A stretch of 64,000 bases of DNA from Jeongeupia naejangsanensis (GCF_016865585.1 NZ_JAESND010000007.1:1-64000), one strand, 5' to 3'. Numbered from the stretch's first letter, positions 8,597 through 17,554 are shown. The notes: generated by a model from the letters alone, not told the origin. Numbers and translations: made by a program.

Positions 8597-9958
8597 ATGC
8601 TGCTCAAAGCCCCCGAACTGCTCCTGCCTGCCGGTACGCTGGAAAAAATGCGCGCCGCTTACGATTTCGGCGCCGACGCGGTCTACGCCGGCCAGCCGCG
8701 CTACAGTCTTCGCGCGCGCAACAACGAGTTCCGGCTCGAGCAGATCAGGCAGGGCATCGACGAGGCGCACGCGCGCGGCAAGAAGTTCTTTGTCGCCAGC
8801 AACATCCTGCCGCACAACGCCAAGGTCAAGACCTACCTCGCCGACATGGAACCGGTGATCGCGATGCAGCCCGACGCACTGATCATGGCCGACCCGGGCC
8901 TGATCATGATGGTGCGCGAGCGCTGGCCCGAGCAGGCGATCCACCTGTCGGTGCAGGCCAACACGGTCAACTACGCAGGGGTGAAGTTCTGGCAGTCGCT
9001 GGGGCTCGAGCGGGTGATCCTGTCGCGCGAACTGGGCCTCGACGAGGTCGAGGAAATCCGCCAGCGTTGTCCGGACATCGAACTCGAAGTCTTCATCCAC
9101 GGCGCGCTATGCATTGCCTATTCGGGCCGCTGCCTTCTGTCCGGTTATTTCAATCACCGTGATCCGAACCAGGGCACCTGTACCAATGCGTGCCGCTGGG
9201 ATTACAAGATGAGCGACACGCAGGCCGACGACGCCGGTGACGTGCAGCCGGTGAAGATCGACTTCGATTTCAATCATGCACTGGGTGAAGCCGAGCAGTC
9301 GTTCGCCGCTTGCGGCGGTGCCGAGCGCCATCCGCTGGCCGACAAGACCTATCTGATCGAGGAGGCGAGCCGGCCCGGCGAGCTGATGCCGATCATCGAG
9401 GACGAGCACGGCACCTACATCATGAACAGCAAGGACCTGCGCGCGGTGCAGCACGTCGAGCGGCTGGCGAAGATCGGCGTCGACTCGCTCAAGGTCGAGG
9501 GCCGCACCAAGTCGCTGTACTACGTTGCCCGCGCGGCGCAGGTCTACCGGCGCGCCATCGACGATGCCGTCGCCGGCAAGTCGTTCGATCCGGCGCTGCT
9601 GGCCGATCTCGAAGGGCTGGCCAACCGCGGCTATACCGACGGCTTCTACCAGCGCCACTACACCCACGAGGCGCAGAACTACCTCGACGGGCACTCGAAG
9701 GCCAAGCGCAGCCAGTTCGTCGGCGAGGTGAAATCGGTCGTCGACGGCTGGGCCGAGATCGAGGTGAAAAACCGCTTCGAAGTCGGCGACGAGCTGGAAA
9801 TCATCCACCCGTCCGGCAATCAGGTCATTACGCTGACTGCGCTGCGCGGCAAGGACGGCGAGGCGCTGGCTGCCGCGGCCGGCAACGGCGTGCATGCGAG
9901 CATGCCGCTCGACGCGCGTTTCGATGGCGCGCTGATCGCCCGGCTGTTGCGAGACTAG
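8597..9958 (+). CDS. trhP: tRNA 5-hydroxyuridine modification protein TrhP (YegQ), peptidase U32 family
   Basis: The 453-residue protein aligns closely from memory with E. coli YegQ: PELLLPAGTLEKMRAAYDFG at the start, GADAVYAGQPRYSLRARNNE, HLSVQANTVN and HGALCIAYSGRCLLSGY. The U32 signature with its Cys residues (GRCLLSGYFNHRDPNQGTC) is present. YegQ/TrhP family members are needed for the prephenate-dependent first step of 5-hydroxyuridine formation at wobble position 34 of tRNAs; peptidase activity is not established. The ribosome site is weak. The last 4 bases overlap the end of the convergent regulator gene. Confidence 0.93.
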   Translation: MLLKAPELLLPAGTLEKMRAAYDFGADAVYAGQPRYSLRARNNEFRLEQIRQGIDEAHARGKKFFVASNILPHNAKVKTYLADMEPVIAMQPDALIMADPGLIMMVRERWPEQAIHLSVQANTVNYAGVKFWQSLGLERVILSRELGLDEVEEIRQRCPDIELEVFIHGALCIAYSGRCLLSGYFNHRDPNQGTCTNACRWDYKMSDTQADDAGDVQPVKIDFDFNHALGEAEQSFAACGGAERHPLADKTYLIEEASRPGELMPIIEDEHGTYIMNSKDLRAVQHVERLAKIGVDSLKVEGRTKSLYYVARAAQVYRRAIDDAVAGKSFDPALLADLEGLANRGYTDGFYQRHYTHEAQNYLDGHSKAKRSQFVGEVKSVVDGWAEIEVKNRFEVGDELEIIHPSGNQVITLTALRGKDGEALAAAAGNGVHASMPLDARFDGALIARLLRD

Positions 9959-11364
9959 GCCCCGGCGGCAAGCCGGCCCAGCGTCGCCATGCCCTGTTCG
10001 AACGCGGCCGACCACGGCGAGCCGTAGTTGAGCCGCAGGCAGTGGCGGTAGCGGCGACTGGCAGAAAATATCGGTCCCGGCGCGATGCTGATACCGTGCT
10101 CGATCGCACGGCGATGCAGCGCCAGCGTGTCGAAGCCTTCGGCGAATTCGACCCAGAGGAAGTAGCCGCCGTTCGGTCGCGAGACGCGCACCCCGGCGGG
10201 GAAGTGCGCGACCAGCGCGCGGTTCATCTCGGCCAGCTGCGATTCGAGCGCGTAGCGCAGCTTGCGCAGGTGCTTGTCGTAGGCGCCGGTGTGCAGGTAG
10301 TCGGCCAGTGCCACCTGTGCCGGTACGCTCGCCGACAGCGTCGTCATCAGCTTCAGCCGCTCGATCCGCTGGCCAAAGCGGCCCGGCGAGACCCAGCCGA
10401 TCCGGTAACCGGGTGCCAGCGTTTTCGAGAACGAGCTGCAATGCATCACCAGCCCCTGCGTGTCGAAGGCCTTGGCCGGCAGCGGCGCATGCTTGCCGAA
10501 ATACAGCTCGCCGTAGACATCGTCCTCGATCAGCGGGATCTGGTGACGCGCCAGCAGCGCGACCAGCGCCTTTTTCTTGTCCTCGGCCATGCTCGCGCCG
10601 GTCGGATTCTGGAACGAGGTCATGAACCAGCAAGCCTTGACCGGATGGCGTTCGAGTGCGCTGGCCAGCGCATCGAGATCGAGTCCGTCGCGCGCGTGGA
10701 CCGGGATTTCAAGCGCCTGCATCCCCAGCCGCTCGATCGCCTGCGTCGCCGCGTAAAACCCCGGTGATTCGATCGCGATCACGTCGCCGGGCTGGGCGAC
10801 AGCGGCCAGGCACAGGTTCAGCGCCTCGAGCGCGCCGTTGGTGATGACGATCTGCTCGGCCGGTTGCGGCATGCCGAGGCCGAGGTAACGCAGCGCGATC
10901 TGCTGGCGCAGCGCGGCATGGCCGGGCGGCAGGCTGGCGACGGTGTCCCACGGATCGATGAAGCGTGACGCCGACGCCAGCGACCTGGCCAGCCGCGGCA
11001 GCGGAAACAGTGTCGGCGAAGGGAAGGCCGAGCCGAGCGGCAGGATGGACCGGTCGCCGACGGCACCGAGCACCGAAAACACCAGTTCGCTGATGTCGAC
11101 CGGTGCCGACACCTGCGGCGGTTGGCCGAGGCCGGGCTCGGGCGGCAAGGGCTGGCGGGCGCCGGCGACGAAGTAGCCCGAGCGTTCGCGTGCTCGCACG
11201 AGGCCGCTCTTTTCCAGCAAGTAATAGGCCTGGAACGCCGTCGACGGGCTGACCCGGTACTGCGCCATCACCTTGCGGATCGACGGCAGCCGCGTTCCCG
11301 GCGCCAGCCGGCCGTTGCGGATGTCGGCGGCGATCAGTTCGGCGATTTCCTCGTAGCGTTTCAT
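9955..11364 (-). CDS. MocR-family transcriptional regulator (GntR HTH + aminotransferase-like domain)
   Basis: A 469-residue fusion. Residues ~1-70 form a GntR-type winged helix (LAPGTRLPSIRKVMAQYRVS, then STAFQAYYLLEKSGLVRARE). The rest is a fold-type-I aminotransferase-like domain, with the PLP-binding lysine expected at K314 in SSFSKTLAPGYRIG, plus ITNGALEALN and the NPTG motif. MocR proteins usually sense PLP or an amino-acid-like ligand. The gene diverges from cioA across 147 bases, so control of itself or the oxidase operon is possible but unproven. It resembles the E. coli YdcR type; the ligand cannot be read from sequence. Confidence 0.9.
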   Translation of the reverse strand: MKRYEEIAELIAADIRNGRLAPGTRLPSIRKVMAQYRVSPSTAFQAYYLLEKSGLVRARERSGYFVAGARQPLPPEPGLGQPPQVSAPVDISELVFSVLGAVGDRSILPLGSAFPSPTLFPLPRLARSLASASRFIDPWDTVASLPPGHAALRQQIALRYLGLGMPQPAEQIVITNGALEALNLCLAAVAQPGDVIAIESPGFYAATQAIERLGMQALEIPVHARDGLDLDALASALERHPVKACWFMTSFQNPTGASMAEDKKKALVALLARHQIPLIEDDVYGELYFGKHAPLPAKAFDTQGLVMHCSSFSKTLAPGYRIGWVSPGRFGQRIERLKLMTTLSASVPAQVALADYLHTGAYDKHLRKLRYALESQLAEMNRALVAHFPAGVRVSRPNGGYFLWVEFAEGFDTLALHRRAIEHGISIAPGPIFSASRRYRHCLRLNYGSPWSAAFEQGMATLGRLAAGA

Positions 11365-11389
11365 GGCGTTCCGGCCGCGGCCCCGTTCA

Positions 11390-11421
11390 TCTGATACGCA
11401 AAAATATCATTTTTCTGATTC
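11390..11421. promoter_or_regulatory. Candidate MocR operator: direct repeats between the regulator and cioA
   Basis: TCTGATAC (11390-11397) and TCTGATTC (11414-11421) form a 7-of-8 direct repeat spaced 24 bases start to start, inside an AT-rich island in the 147-base divergent gap. MocR dimers are known to bind spaced direct repeats near their own genes. The assignment is inference. Confidence 0.3.
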
Positions 11422-11511
11422 TGTTACCGATTGGCTACGCTGGGAATACTGGGAACACGGCCCGGTAGGTGCCCGGCGCCGCCGGGAGGACGCGGGGCGA
11501 CGGGAGTGTTT

Positions 11512-12939
11512 ATGAGTACCCTGACCGCGGTCGACCTGGCGCGCATCCAGTTCGCGTTTACCGTCTCCTTCCACATCGTGTTTCCGGCGATCAGCATCGG
11601 GCTGGCGAGTTTCATTGCCGTGCTCGAAGGGCTGTGGCTCAAGACCGGCAAGCCGGTCTACCTCGACCTGTGCCGGTTCTGGTCGCGCGTGTTCGCGGTT
11701 GCCTTCGGCATGGGCGTCGTGTCCGGCGTGGTGATGAGCTATCAGTTCGGCACCAACTGGAGCGTGTTCTCCAACTTCGCCGGCAGCGTCACCGGGCCCT
11801 TGCTGACCTACGAGGTGCTGACGGCGTTTTTCCTCGAAGCCGGCTTCCTCGGCATCATGCTGTTCGGCTGGAACAAGGTCAGCCCGCGCGCGCACTTCGG
11901 TGCGACGCTGATGGTCGCGACCGGCACGCTGATCTCGACGTTCTGGATTCTGGCGTCGAACAGCTGGATGCAGACACCGGCCGGTTTCGACATCGTCGAC
12001 GGCCGCGTGGTGCCGACCGACTGGTGGGCGGTGATCTTCAACCCGTCGTTCCCGTACCGGCTGGTGCACATGACGCTGTCGGCCTTCGTTGTCACCGCCC
12101 TGCTGGTCGCGGCGACGGCGGCGTGGCATCTGATGCGGCAGCGGCGCGATGCGGCGATCAAGACCTCGTTCGCTATGGCGCTCGGCATACTGGTGATCCT
12201 CGCGCCGCTGCAGGCTTTCGTCGGCGATCTGCACGGGCTCAACACGCTCAAGCACCAGCCGGCCAAGCTCGCGGCGATCGAGGGCATCTGGGAAACCGAG
12301 CAGGGCGGTACCGCACTCAACCTGTTCGGCATTCCGAACATGAAGGAGGAGCGCACCGACTACGCGCTGGCGATCCCGCATCTGGGCAGCCTGATCCTGA
12401 CGCATTCGTGGGACGGCGAAATCCGCGGCCTGAAGGAGTGGCCGCCGGAAGACCGGCCGAACTCGCTGATCGTGTTCTGGAGCTTCCGCATCATGGTCGG
12501 CCTCGGCCTGCTGATGATTGCGCTGGGCGGGCTGTTCCTGCTGCTGCGCTGGCGCGGCCGGCAGTTCGACAGCCGCCTGTTGCAGCGTTTTGCACTGTGG
12601 ATGGGCCCGAGCGGCTTCATCGCCCTGCTGGCGGGCTGGGTAACGACCGAGGTCGGCCGCCAGCCTTGGGTGGTGTACGGGCTGCTGCGCACCGTCGATG
12701 CGGCATCGCCGGTGTCGTACCAGCAGGTCAGCGTGTCGCTGCTGATCTTCGTGATCGTCTACTTCCTCGTCTTCGGGACCGGCATCTATTACATGCTCAA
12801 GCTGCTGCGCACCGGACCGGTGGCGGGCGAGCACACGCCGGACGGCGAGCGCGAGCCGATCGGCCAGACCGCGACGTATTCGGGCCGGCGCCCGCTGTCC
12901 GGCGCCGACGACCTCATCGATGAAGGAGCACAGCAATGA
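11512..12939 (+). CDS. cioA: Cytochrome bd-type quinol oxidase subunit I (cyanide-insensitive type, CioA)
   Basis: Heme-bearing subunit of a bd-type terminal oxidase reducing O2 to water with quinol electrons. It has 475 residues with the heme ligands expected at H21 (SFHIVFP) and H186 (RLVHM) and a Met further on, acidic residues E101 and E109 in a proton path, and the GRQPW signature after TTEV. The short Q-loop region and length favour the CioA class over long-Q-loop CydA; this subtype call is from general knowledge. I use ATG 11512, with GGGAG upstream, because the upstream in-frame ATG at 11431 would add a non-homologous leader. The stop overlaps the next start (ATGA). Confidence 0.93.
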   Translation: MSTLTAVDLARIQFAFTVSFHIVFPAISIGLASFIAVLEGLWLKTGKPVYLDLCRFWSRVFAVAFGMGVVSGVVMSYQFGTNWSVFSNFAGSVTGPLLTYEVLTAFFLEAGFLGIMLFGWNKVSPRAHFGATLMVATGTLISTFWILASNSWMQTPAGFDIVDGRVVPTDWWAVIFNPSFPYRLVHMTLSAFVVTALLVAATAAWHLMRQRRDAAIKTSFAMALGILVILAPLQAFVGDLHGLNTLKHQPAKLAAIEGIWETEQGGTALNLFGIPNMKEERTDYALAIPHLGSLILTHSWDGEIRGLKEWPPEDRPNSLIVFWSFRIMVGLGLLMIALGGLFLLLRWRGRQFDSRLLQRFALWMGPSGFIALLAGWVTTEVGRQPWVVYGLLRTVDAASPVSYQQVSVSLLIFVIVYFLVFGTGIYYMLKLLRTGPVAGEHTPDGEREPIGQTATYSGRRPLSGADDLIDEGAQQ

Positions 12940-13940
12940 TCGACATCACCCTGGTCTGGGCCGGCATCATCGCGCTCGGCGTGTTCATCTACGTGATGCT
13001 CGACGGTTTCGATCTGGGCATCGGCATTCTGTTTCCGTTCTTCCCGAACGAGGCCGACCGCGACGTGATGATGAACACCGTCGCGCCGGTTTGGGACGGC
13101 AACGAAACCTGGCTTGTGCTCGGTGGCGCCGGGTTGTTCGCGGCGTTTCCGGTCGTGTATTCGGCGGTACTGTCGGCACTGTATCTGCCGCTGGTGCTGA
13201 TGCTGGTCGGGCTGATCTTCCGCGGCGTGGCATTCGAAATCCGCGCCAAGGCGACGCGCACACGCCACCTGTGGGATCTGGCCTTCATCGCCGGCTCGGT
13301 GCTGGCGACGTTCTGCCAGGGCGTGGCGCTGGGGGCCTACATCCAGGGCATCAAGGTGGTCGGCCGCGAGTTCGCAGGCGGCGGCTTCGACTGGCTCAGC
13401 GCGTTCAGCCTGTTCACCGGCTTCGGCCTCGTGGCGACCTATGCGCTGCTCGGCTGCGGCTGGCTGATCATCAAGACCCAGGGCGAGCTGCAGCGGCGGA
13501 TGATCGTGCTGATGTCGCCGCTGACGTGGCTGCTGCTCGGCGCGATTGCCGTCGTCAGTGTCTGGACGCCGCTGCGCGAGCCGGCCGTGGCGGCACGCTG
13601 GTTCAGCCTGCCCAACTTCTTCTGGCTGGCGCCGGTGCCGCTGGCGGTGCTCGGCTGCGCATGGGGCATCCGCCGGGCGCTGCGGCAGGGGCGCGACTAT
13701 GCGCCGTACTTCCTGGCGCTGGCAATCGTCGCCCTCGGCTATTGCGGCTTTTTGATCAGCATCTGGCCGTATCTGATTCCGCCGGCGGTGACGCTGTGGG
13801 ACGCCGCCGCACCGGCAAGCAGCCAGTCGTTCACGCTGGTGGGCGCGCTGATCATCATCCCGGTCATCCTCGCCTACACCGCGCTCGGTTACTGGGTGTT
13901 CCGCGGCAAGGTCCGCGCCGACGACGCGGGGTACCACTGA
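12936..13940 (+). CDS. cioB: Cytochrome bd-type quinol oxidase subunit II (CioB/CydB)
   Basis: A 334-residue polytopic membrane subunit that pairs with subunit I. The N-terminal MLDGFDLGIGILFPF segment is the family hallmark, and NETWLVLGGAGLFAAFP follows. It overlaps cioA by 4 bases (ATGA) and ends one base into the following small gene, so the three are one transcription unit. Confidence 0.95.
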   Translation: MIDITLVWAGIIALGVFIYVMLDGFDLGIGILFPFFPNEADRDVMMNTVAPVWDGNETWLVLGGAGLFAAFPVVYSAVLSALYLPLVLMLVGLIFRGVAFEIRAKATRTRHLWDLAFIAGSVLATFCQGVALGAYIQGIKVVGREFAGGGFDWLSAFSLFTGFGLVATYALLGCGWLIIKTQGELQRRMIVLMSPLTWLLLGAIAVVSVWTPLREPAVAARWFSLPNFFWLAPVPLAVLGCAWGIRRALRQGRDYAPYFLALAIVALGYCGFLISIWPYLIPPAVTLWDAAAPASSQSFTLVGALIIIPVILAYTALGYWVFRGKVRADDAGYH

Positions 13941-14068
13941 TGCGCGCCGCCGAACGCCGGGGCCGCTGGCGCGGCGCGCTGTGGTTCGTCGGCCTGTGGC
14001 TGGCCGGCGTGCTGACGCTGACACTCGTTGCCGGCTTCTTCCGTCTGCTGATGCGCTGGGCGGGCTAG
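13940..14068 (+). CDS. DUF2474 family small membrane protein (bd oxidase accessory subunit)
   Basis: A 42-residue protein starting at ATG 13940, overlapping the cioB stop by one base. A basic N-terminus (MRAAERRGRWRG) precedes a single membrane helix of about 25 residues and a short WAG end. DUF2474 proteins are encoded next to CioAB-type oxidases in many proteobacteria and are thought to play the part CydX plays for CydAB. The gene is too short for most length-filtered gene finders. Confidence 0.8.
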   Translation: MRAAERRGRWRGALWFVGLWLAGVLTLTLVAGFFRLLMRWAG

Positions 14069-14139
14069 GCCACGCGGTCCGGTTCACCCGGCAGCACTCG
14101 CCAATCACACACGAATAAATACAACCCGTCGGGTACGAG

Positions 14140-15561
14140 ATGAGCAAAACCATTCCCATCGTTCAGGTGCCGGCCGAGGCCGCTTACGAGACGACGGTCA
14201 ACGTCGCCGGCCGCCGCAAGATCCACGCACGCATGGCGCACGGCTTCTGGAGCAACTGGCGCATCGCGGCGGTGGTCGCGACGCAACTGTTCTTCTATCT
14301 GGTGCCGTGGTGGCAGATCGACGGCCAGCAGGCGCTGCTGTTCGATCTGGAAACCTTCCGTTTCAACGTCTTCGGCATGGTCTGGCTGCCGCAGGACCTG
14401 ATCTATCTGGCTGCGCTGCTGATCTTCTGTGCGGTCGCGCTGTTCGCGTGGACGGCGGTGGCGGGGCGGCTGTGGTGCGGGTTCACCTGTCCGCAGACCG
14501 TCTACACCGAGATGTTCATGTGGATCGAACGCTGGGTCGAGGGCGAGCGCAACGCGCGGATCAGGCTCGACCGCGCGCCGCCGTCCGCCGGCAAGGTCGC
14601 CCGCAAGGCGGTCAAGCACGGGCTGTGGATTGCGCTGGCCCTGTGGACCGGCTTCACCTTCGCCGGCTACTTCACGCCGATCCGGCCGCTGTGGCAGGCG
14701 ACGCTGGCATGGAGCGTCGGCGGCTGGACGACGTTCTGGATCCTCTGCTACGCGCTGATCACCTACGGTCACGCCGGCTGGCTGCGCGAGCAGATCTGCC
14801 TGCACATGTGCCCGTACTCGCGCTTCCAGAGCGCGATGTTCGACCGCGACACCTTGGTCGTCAGCTACGACAGCCAGCGTGGCGAGCCGCGCGGCGGCCG
14901 GCGCAAGGATGCCGACTTCGCCGGCGACGGGCTGGGGTCGTGCGTCGACTGCACCGTCTGCGTCCAGGTCTGCCCGACCGGCATCGACATCCGCAACGGC
15001 CTGCAGTACGAATGCATCGGCTGTGGCGCCTGTATCGATGCGTGCAACGACGTGATGGACAAAATGAGTTACCCGCGCGGACTGATCCGCTTCACCACCG
15101 AGCACGCGCAGGCGGCCGGCGCGGGCAGGGCGACCATCGCCCGGCGGATGTTGCGGCCCAAGGTGCTTGCCTATGCGGCGGTGCTGTTCGCCGTGGCCGG
15201 CACATCGGCGATCGGCCTCGTGAATCACCAGCCACTCAAGCTCGAGATCGCCCGCGATCGCGGCATTCTGTCGCGCACCGCCGAGAACGGCGATGTCGAA
15301 AACGTCTACATGCTGACGATCCAGAACGTCGACGACCGGCCGCACCGCTACCGGATCAGCGCGGCCGGCTTACCCGGTCTGCAGATGCCCGAACTGGCAC
15401 CGGTCGCCATTGCCGCCGGTGGCAGCGAAACGGTGTCGCTGCACCTGAGCATGGCGGAGGACCGTGTGGCGGCCGGGCGGCACGAGATCGCGATCGGCGT
15501 CGCCTCGGTCGATGATCCGGCGCTGCACGTCAAGGAGAAGACGACCTTCTTCGGTCGTTGA
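14140..15561 (+). CDS. ccoG: Cytochrome c oxidase accessory protein CcoG (RdxA/FixG)
   Basis: A 473-residue membrane ferredoxin with several helices in the N-terminal half, an NosR/NapH-like CGFTCPQTVYTEMFMWIER segment, and two ferredoxin-type motifs (CVDCTVCVQVCPTGIDIRNG and CIGCGACIDACNDVM), followed by an Ig-like periplasmic C-terminal domain. CcoG is a cupric reductase helping copper delivery to cbb3 oxidases. Here it follows the bd oxidase operon by 71 bases; no cbb3 structural genes are in the window. A terminator follows at once. Confidence 0.94.
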   Translation: MSKTIPIVQVPAEAAYETTVNVAGRRKIHARMAHGFWSNWRIAAVVATQLFFYLVPWWQIDGQQALLFDLETFRFNVFGMVWLPQDLIYLAALLIFCAVALFAWTAVAGRLWCGFTCPQTVYTEMFMWIERWVEGERNARIRLDRAPPSAGKVARKAVKHGLWIALALWTGFTFAGYFTPIRPLWQATLAWSVGGWTTFWILCYALITYGHAGWLREQICLHMCPYSRFQSAMFDRDTLVVSYDSQRGEPRGGRRKDADFAGDGLGSCVDCTVCVQVCPTGIDIRNGLQYECIGCGACIDACNDVMDKMSYPRGLIRFTTEHAQAAGAGRATIARRMLRPKVLAYAAVLFAVAGTSAIGLVNHQPLKLEIARDRGILSRTAENGDVENVYMLTIQNVDDRPHRYRISAAGLPGLQMPELAPVAIAAGGSETVSLHLSMAEDRVAAGRHEIAIGVASVDDPALHVKEKTTFFGR

Positions 15562-15593
15562 GCACGGTGGTCCGGCTTGAATCGCCGACCATG

Positions 15594-15631
15594 AAAAAGC
15601 CCCTGCATTCGGAAGAAGGCAGGGGCTTTTT
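15594..15631. terminator. Bidirectional intrinsic terminator after ccoG
   Basis: AAAAAGCCCCTGC and GCAGGGGCTTTTT form a 13-bp stem with a 12-base loop between the convergent ccoG and AI-2E transporter genes; A and T tracts on both sides allow it to work on both strands. Confidence 0.85.
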
Positions 15632-15707
15632 CATGGCGTCGTGCGGCGTCGAGGCTGCCTGACGACCGTTGCACGGCACCCCGAGAAGGCGGTGCCATGC
15701 CGGTGGT

Positions 15708-16811
15708 TTACTCCGGACGCGCCTCGGCTGATTCACCCTCGGCCGGTTCCTGCAGTGCAACCCAGCGCATGAAGATGATGTAGCCCAGCGACAGCAGTAC
15801 TGCACCGACGAACATCCCCAGGATGCTGGCGGCGACCATGCCGCCGAGCGCGCCCAGCAGCACCACCGGCATCGGTGCATCGACACCGCGGCCCAGCAGG
15901 ATCGGCTTGAGCACGTTGTCGGCCATGCCGCCGATCACCAGCAGGATCGAATACACCACTGCCATCACGGTGCCGTAGTCGCCGCTCATCCAGATGTAGG
16001 CAATCACCGGCAGCGAGATCAGCAGGACCGGCAATTGTGCGATGCCCAGGATCAGTACGACGACGGCCAGCGCACCGGCGAACGGCACCTGCGCCACCAT
16101 CAGTACAAGGCCGATGATCAGGGCCTGGATCAGCGCCACGCCGATCACGCCCTGCGCAACGGCGCGGATCGTATTGGTCGACAGCACGACCATGCCGTCG
16201 CCGTGTTCGGCACCGGCCAGCCGGCGGCCGATGGCGGCCATGCTCTGCGCGCCCGCCTCACCGTAGGCCATCATTACGCCGGCAATGATCAGCGCAAAAA
16301 CGAACTTGAGGATGTCGCCACCGATACCGGCCACGAAGCCCAGCGCCGACTTCGACAGGTCGCCGATCTTCGGCTGCATCGAATGGATCAGCCCCGGCAG
16401 GTCCGTCGCGGCCATGTGCCAGACCGAGTAGATCTTTTCGCCCACCAGTGGCCAGGCGGCAATCCGCTCCGGCGGCAACGGCAGGTGCAGCGCGTTGTTC
16501 TGCACCGCATGCACGGCACCGGTGACCGAATCAGCCAGCGAACTGGCGAGCAGCGCCACCGGAACGATGATTAGCGCGAAACCGCCGATCACGATGGCCG
16601 TCGAAGCCCGGCCTTCACCCAGTTTGGGGGCCAGTTTCCGGTGCAGCGGATACAGCGTGACGGCCATGATCATCGCCCAGAGGATCAGCGTCAGAAAGGG
16701 CGAAAAGATGCGGTAGCACACCACCACCATGGAAATGATGAGTGCCGCCTGAATCAGCACATCGAGCAATTGCCGCGAAAACAGCTTGCCCAGTTTTTTG
16801 GGGTCGAACAT
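15708..16811 (-). CDS. AI-2E family transporter (PerM/TqsA-like membrane protein)
   Basis: A 367-residue polytopic membrane protein with an N-terminal pair of helices (LIQAALIISMVVVCYRIF, then FLTLILWAMIMAVTLYPLHR), a periplasmic or cytoplasmic middle region, and a C-terminal helix bundle including a VDAPMPVVLLGALGGMVAAS segment. This arrangement is that of the AI-2E/PerM (UPF0118) family, whose members include the AI-2 exporter TqsA and Na+/H+ antiporters. The substrate cannot be told. The ATG is preceded by CGGAG. The C-terminus is acidic. Confidence 0.88.
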   Translation of the reverse strand: MFDPKKLGKLFSRQLLDVLIQAALIISMVVVCYRIFSPFLTLILWAMIMAVTLYPLHRKLAPKLGEGRASTAIVIGGFALIIVPVALLASSLADSVTGAVHAVQNNALHLPLPPERIAAWPLVGEKIYSVWHMAATDLPGLIHSMQPKIGDLSKSALGFVAGIGGDILKFVFALIIAGVMMAYGEAGAQSMAAIGRRLAGAEHGDGMVVLSTNTIRAVAQGVIGVALIQALIIGLVLMVAQVPFAGALAVVVLILGIAQLPVLLISLPVIAYIWMSGDYGTVMAVVYSILLVIGGMADNVLKPILLGRGVDAPMPVVLLGALGGMVAASILGMFVGAVLLSLGYIIFMRWVALQEPAEGESAEARPE

Positions 16812-16841
16812 GGAATCTCCGAGTTTTATGGGTATGGGTTT

Positions 16842-16869
16842 GTTATATCACCGTCGCATTACGAATGCG
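16842..16869 (-). promoter_or_regulatory. Candidate promoter and palindromic operator upstream of the AI-2E transporter
   Basis: On the minus strand, TATAAC (complement of 16842-16847) could be a -10 element about 30 bases before the transporter ATG. A perfect inverted repeat CGCATT-N3-AATGCG (16855-16869) lies where the -35/spacer would be. No clear -35 hexamer is seen. Operator function is inference. Confidence 0.3.
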
Positions 16870-17077
16870 GCAGCGTTGCTGCAGGTCGGCGAAATCGAGT
16901 GGAAAGGACGATCCGGTGCTGCGCGAAGACACCGGGCCCCGGCAGCTGTACGGCTAAAGAGACCGTGTGGTGGCGGGCGGCTCAAACGCGGCAAGCCCGG
17001 CCCGGTCGTGCCGGGGCATGCGTCAGATCATTGTGGCCCGAAGGGCGGGTGGGGCTCGCCTTGGCCTGCGGCGAGAT

Positions 17078-17554
17078 TTAGTGCGGCGGGTTCACGACCA
17101 CATACTGGACGTTTGTGCCCGAGTACTGCGGCTGGTAATAGGTGTTGCCGCATTGCTGGTAGGTGATCCCCGAATACGGATACGGCGCGCAGTTGGGCGG
17201 CAGGGTGCGGGTGATCGAGCCGATCACCGCGGCAGTCAGCCCAACGGCCGCCGTCACGCCCACGGCGGTCGCGATCGGATGGTAGTCATCGTCGTCGTAC
17301 CAGCCGTTGTGATGGTTATCGACATCGACGTGCACGTTCTGGTTGACGTTGATGTTGCGGTTCACATTGTGGTTGATGCTGGTGTTGCGAACATGGTTGT
17401 TGTTCACGCGATTCACGTTGGTCCGGGTGTTATGAACACGATTGTTGTTCACGTGATTCACGTTGGCCCGGCCGTCACGCGCCTGAGCCAGTTGCGGTAC
17501 GACCAGCGATGCAGTCATCAGGGCGAACATCAAGGTGGAAAGGGGACGTTTCAT
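17078..17554 (-). CDS. Exported Asn/His-rich repeat protein of unknown function
   Basis: A 158-residue protein, unrecognised. I start it at the ATG at 17554, which has a GGAG ribosome site, giving a signal peptide (MKRPLSTLMFALMTASL, cleavage near AQA). Residues ~24-76 are dominated by N-x-N, NRV, NHV and INHN steps, followed by an acidic DDDDYH patch, a glycine/alanine-rich hydrophobic stretch (ATAVGVTAAVGLTAAVIG) that may be a membrane or glycine-zipper segment, and a Tyr/Pro/Cys tail with CAPYPYSG and YYQPQYSG. Such tails occur in small exported proteins of betaproteobacteria. Function unknown; metal binding or surface association is possible. Confidence 0.75.
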   Translation of the reverse strand: MKRPLSTLMFALMTASLVVPQLAQARDGRANVNHVNNNRVHNTRTNVNRVNNNHVRNTSINHNVNRNINVNQNVHVDVDNHHNGWYDDDDYHPIATAVGVTAAVGLTAAVIGSITRTLPPNCAPYPYSGITYQQCGNTYYQPQYSGTNVQYVVVNPPH

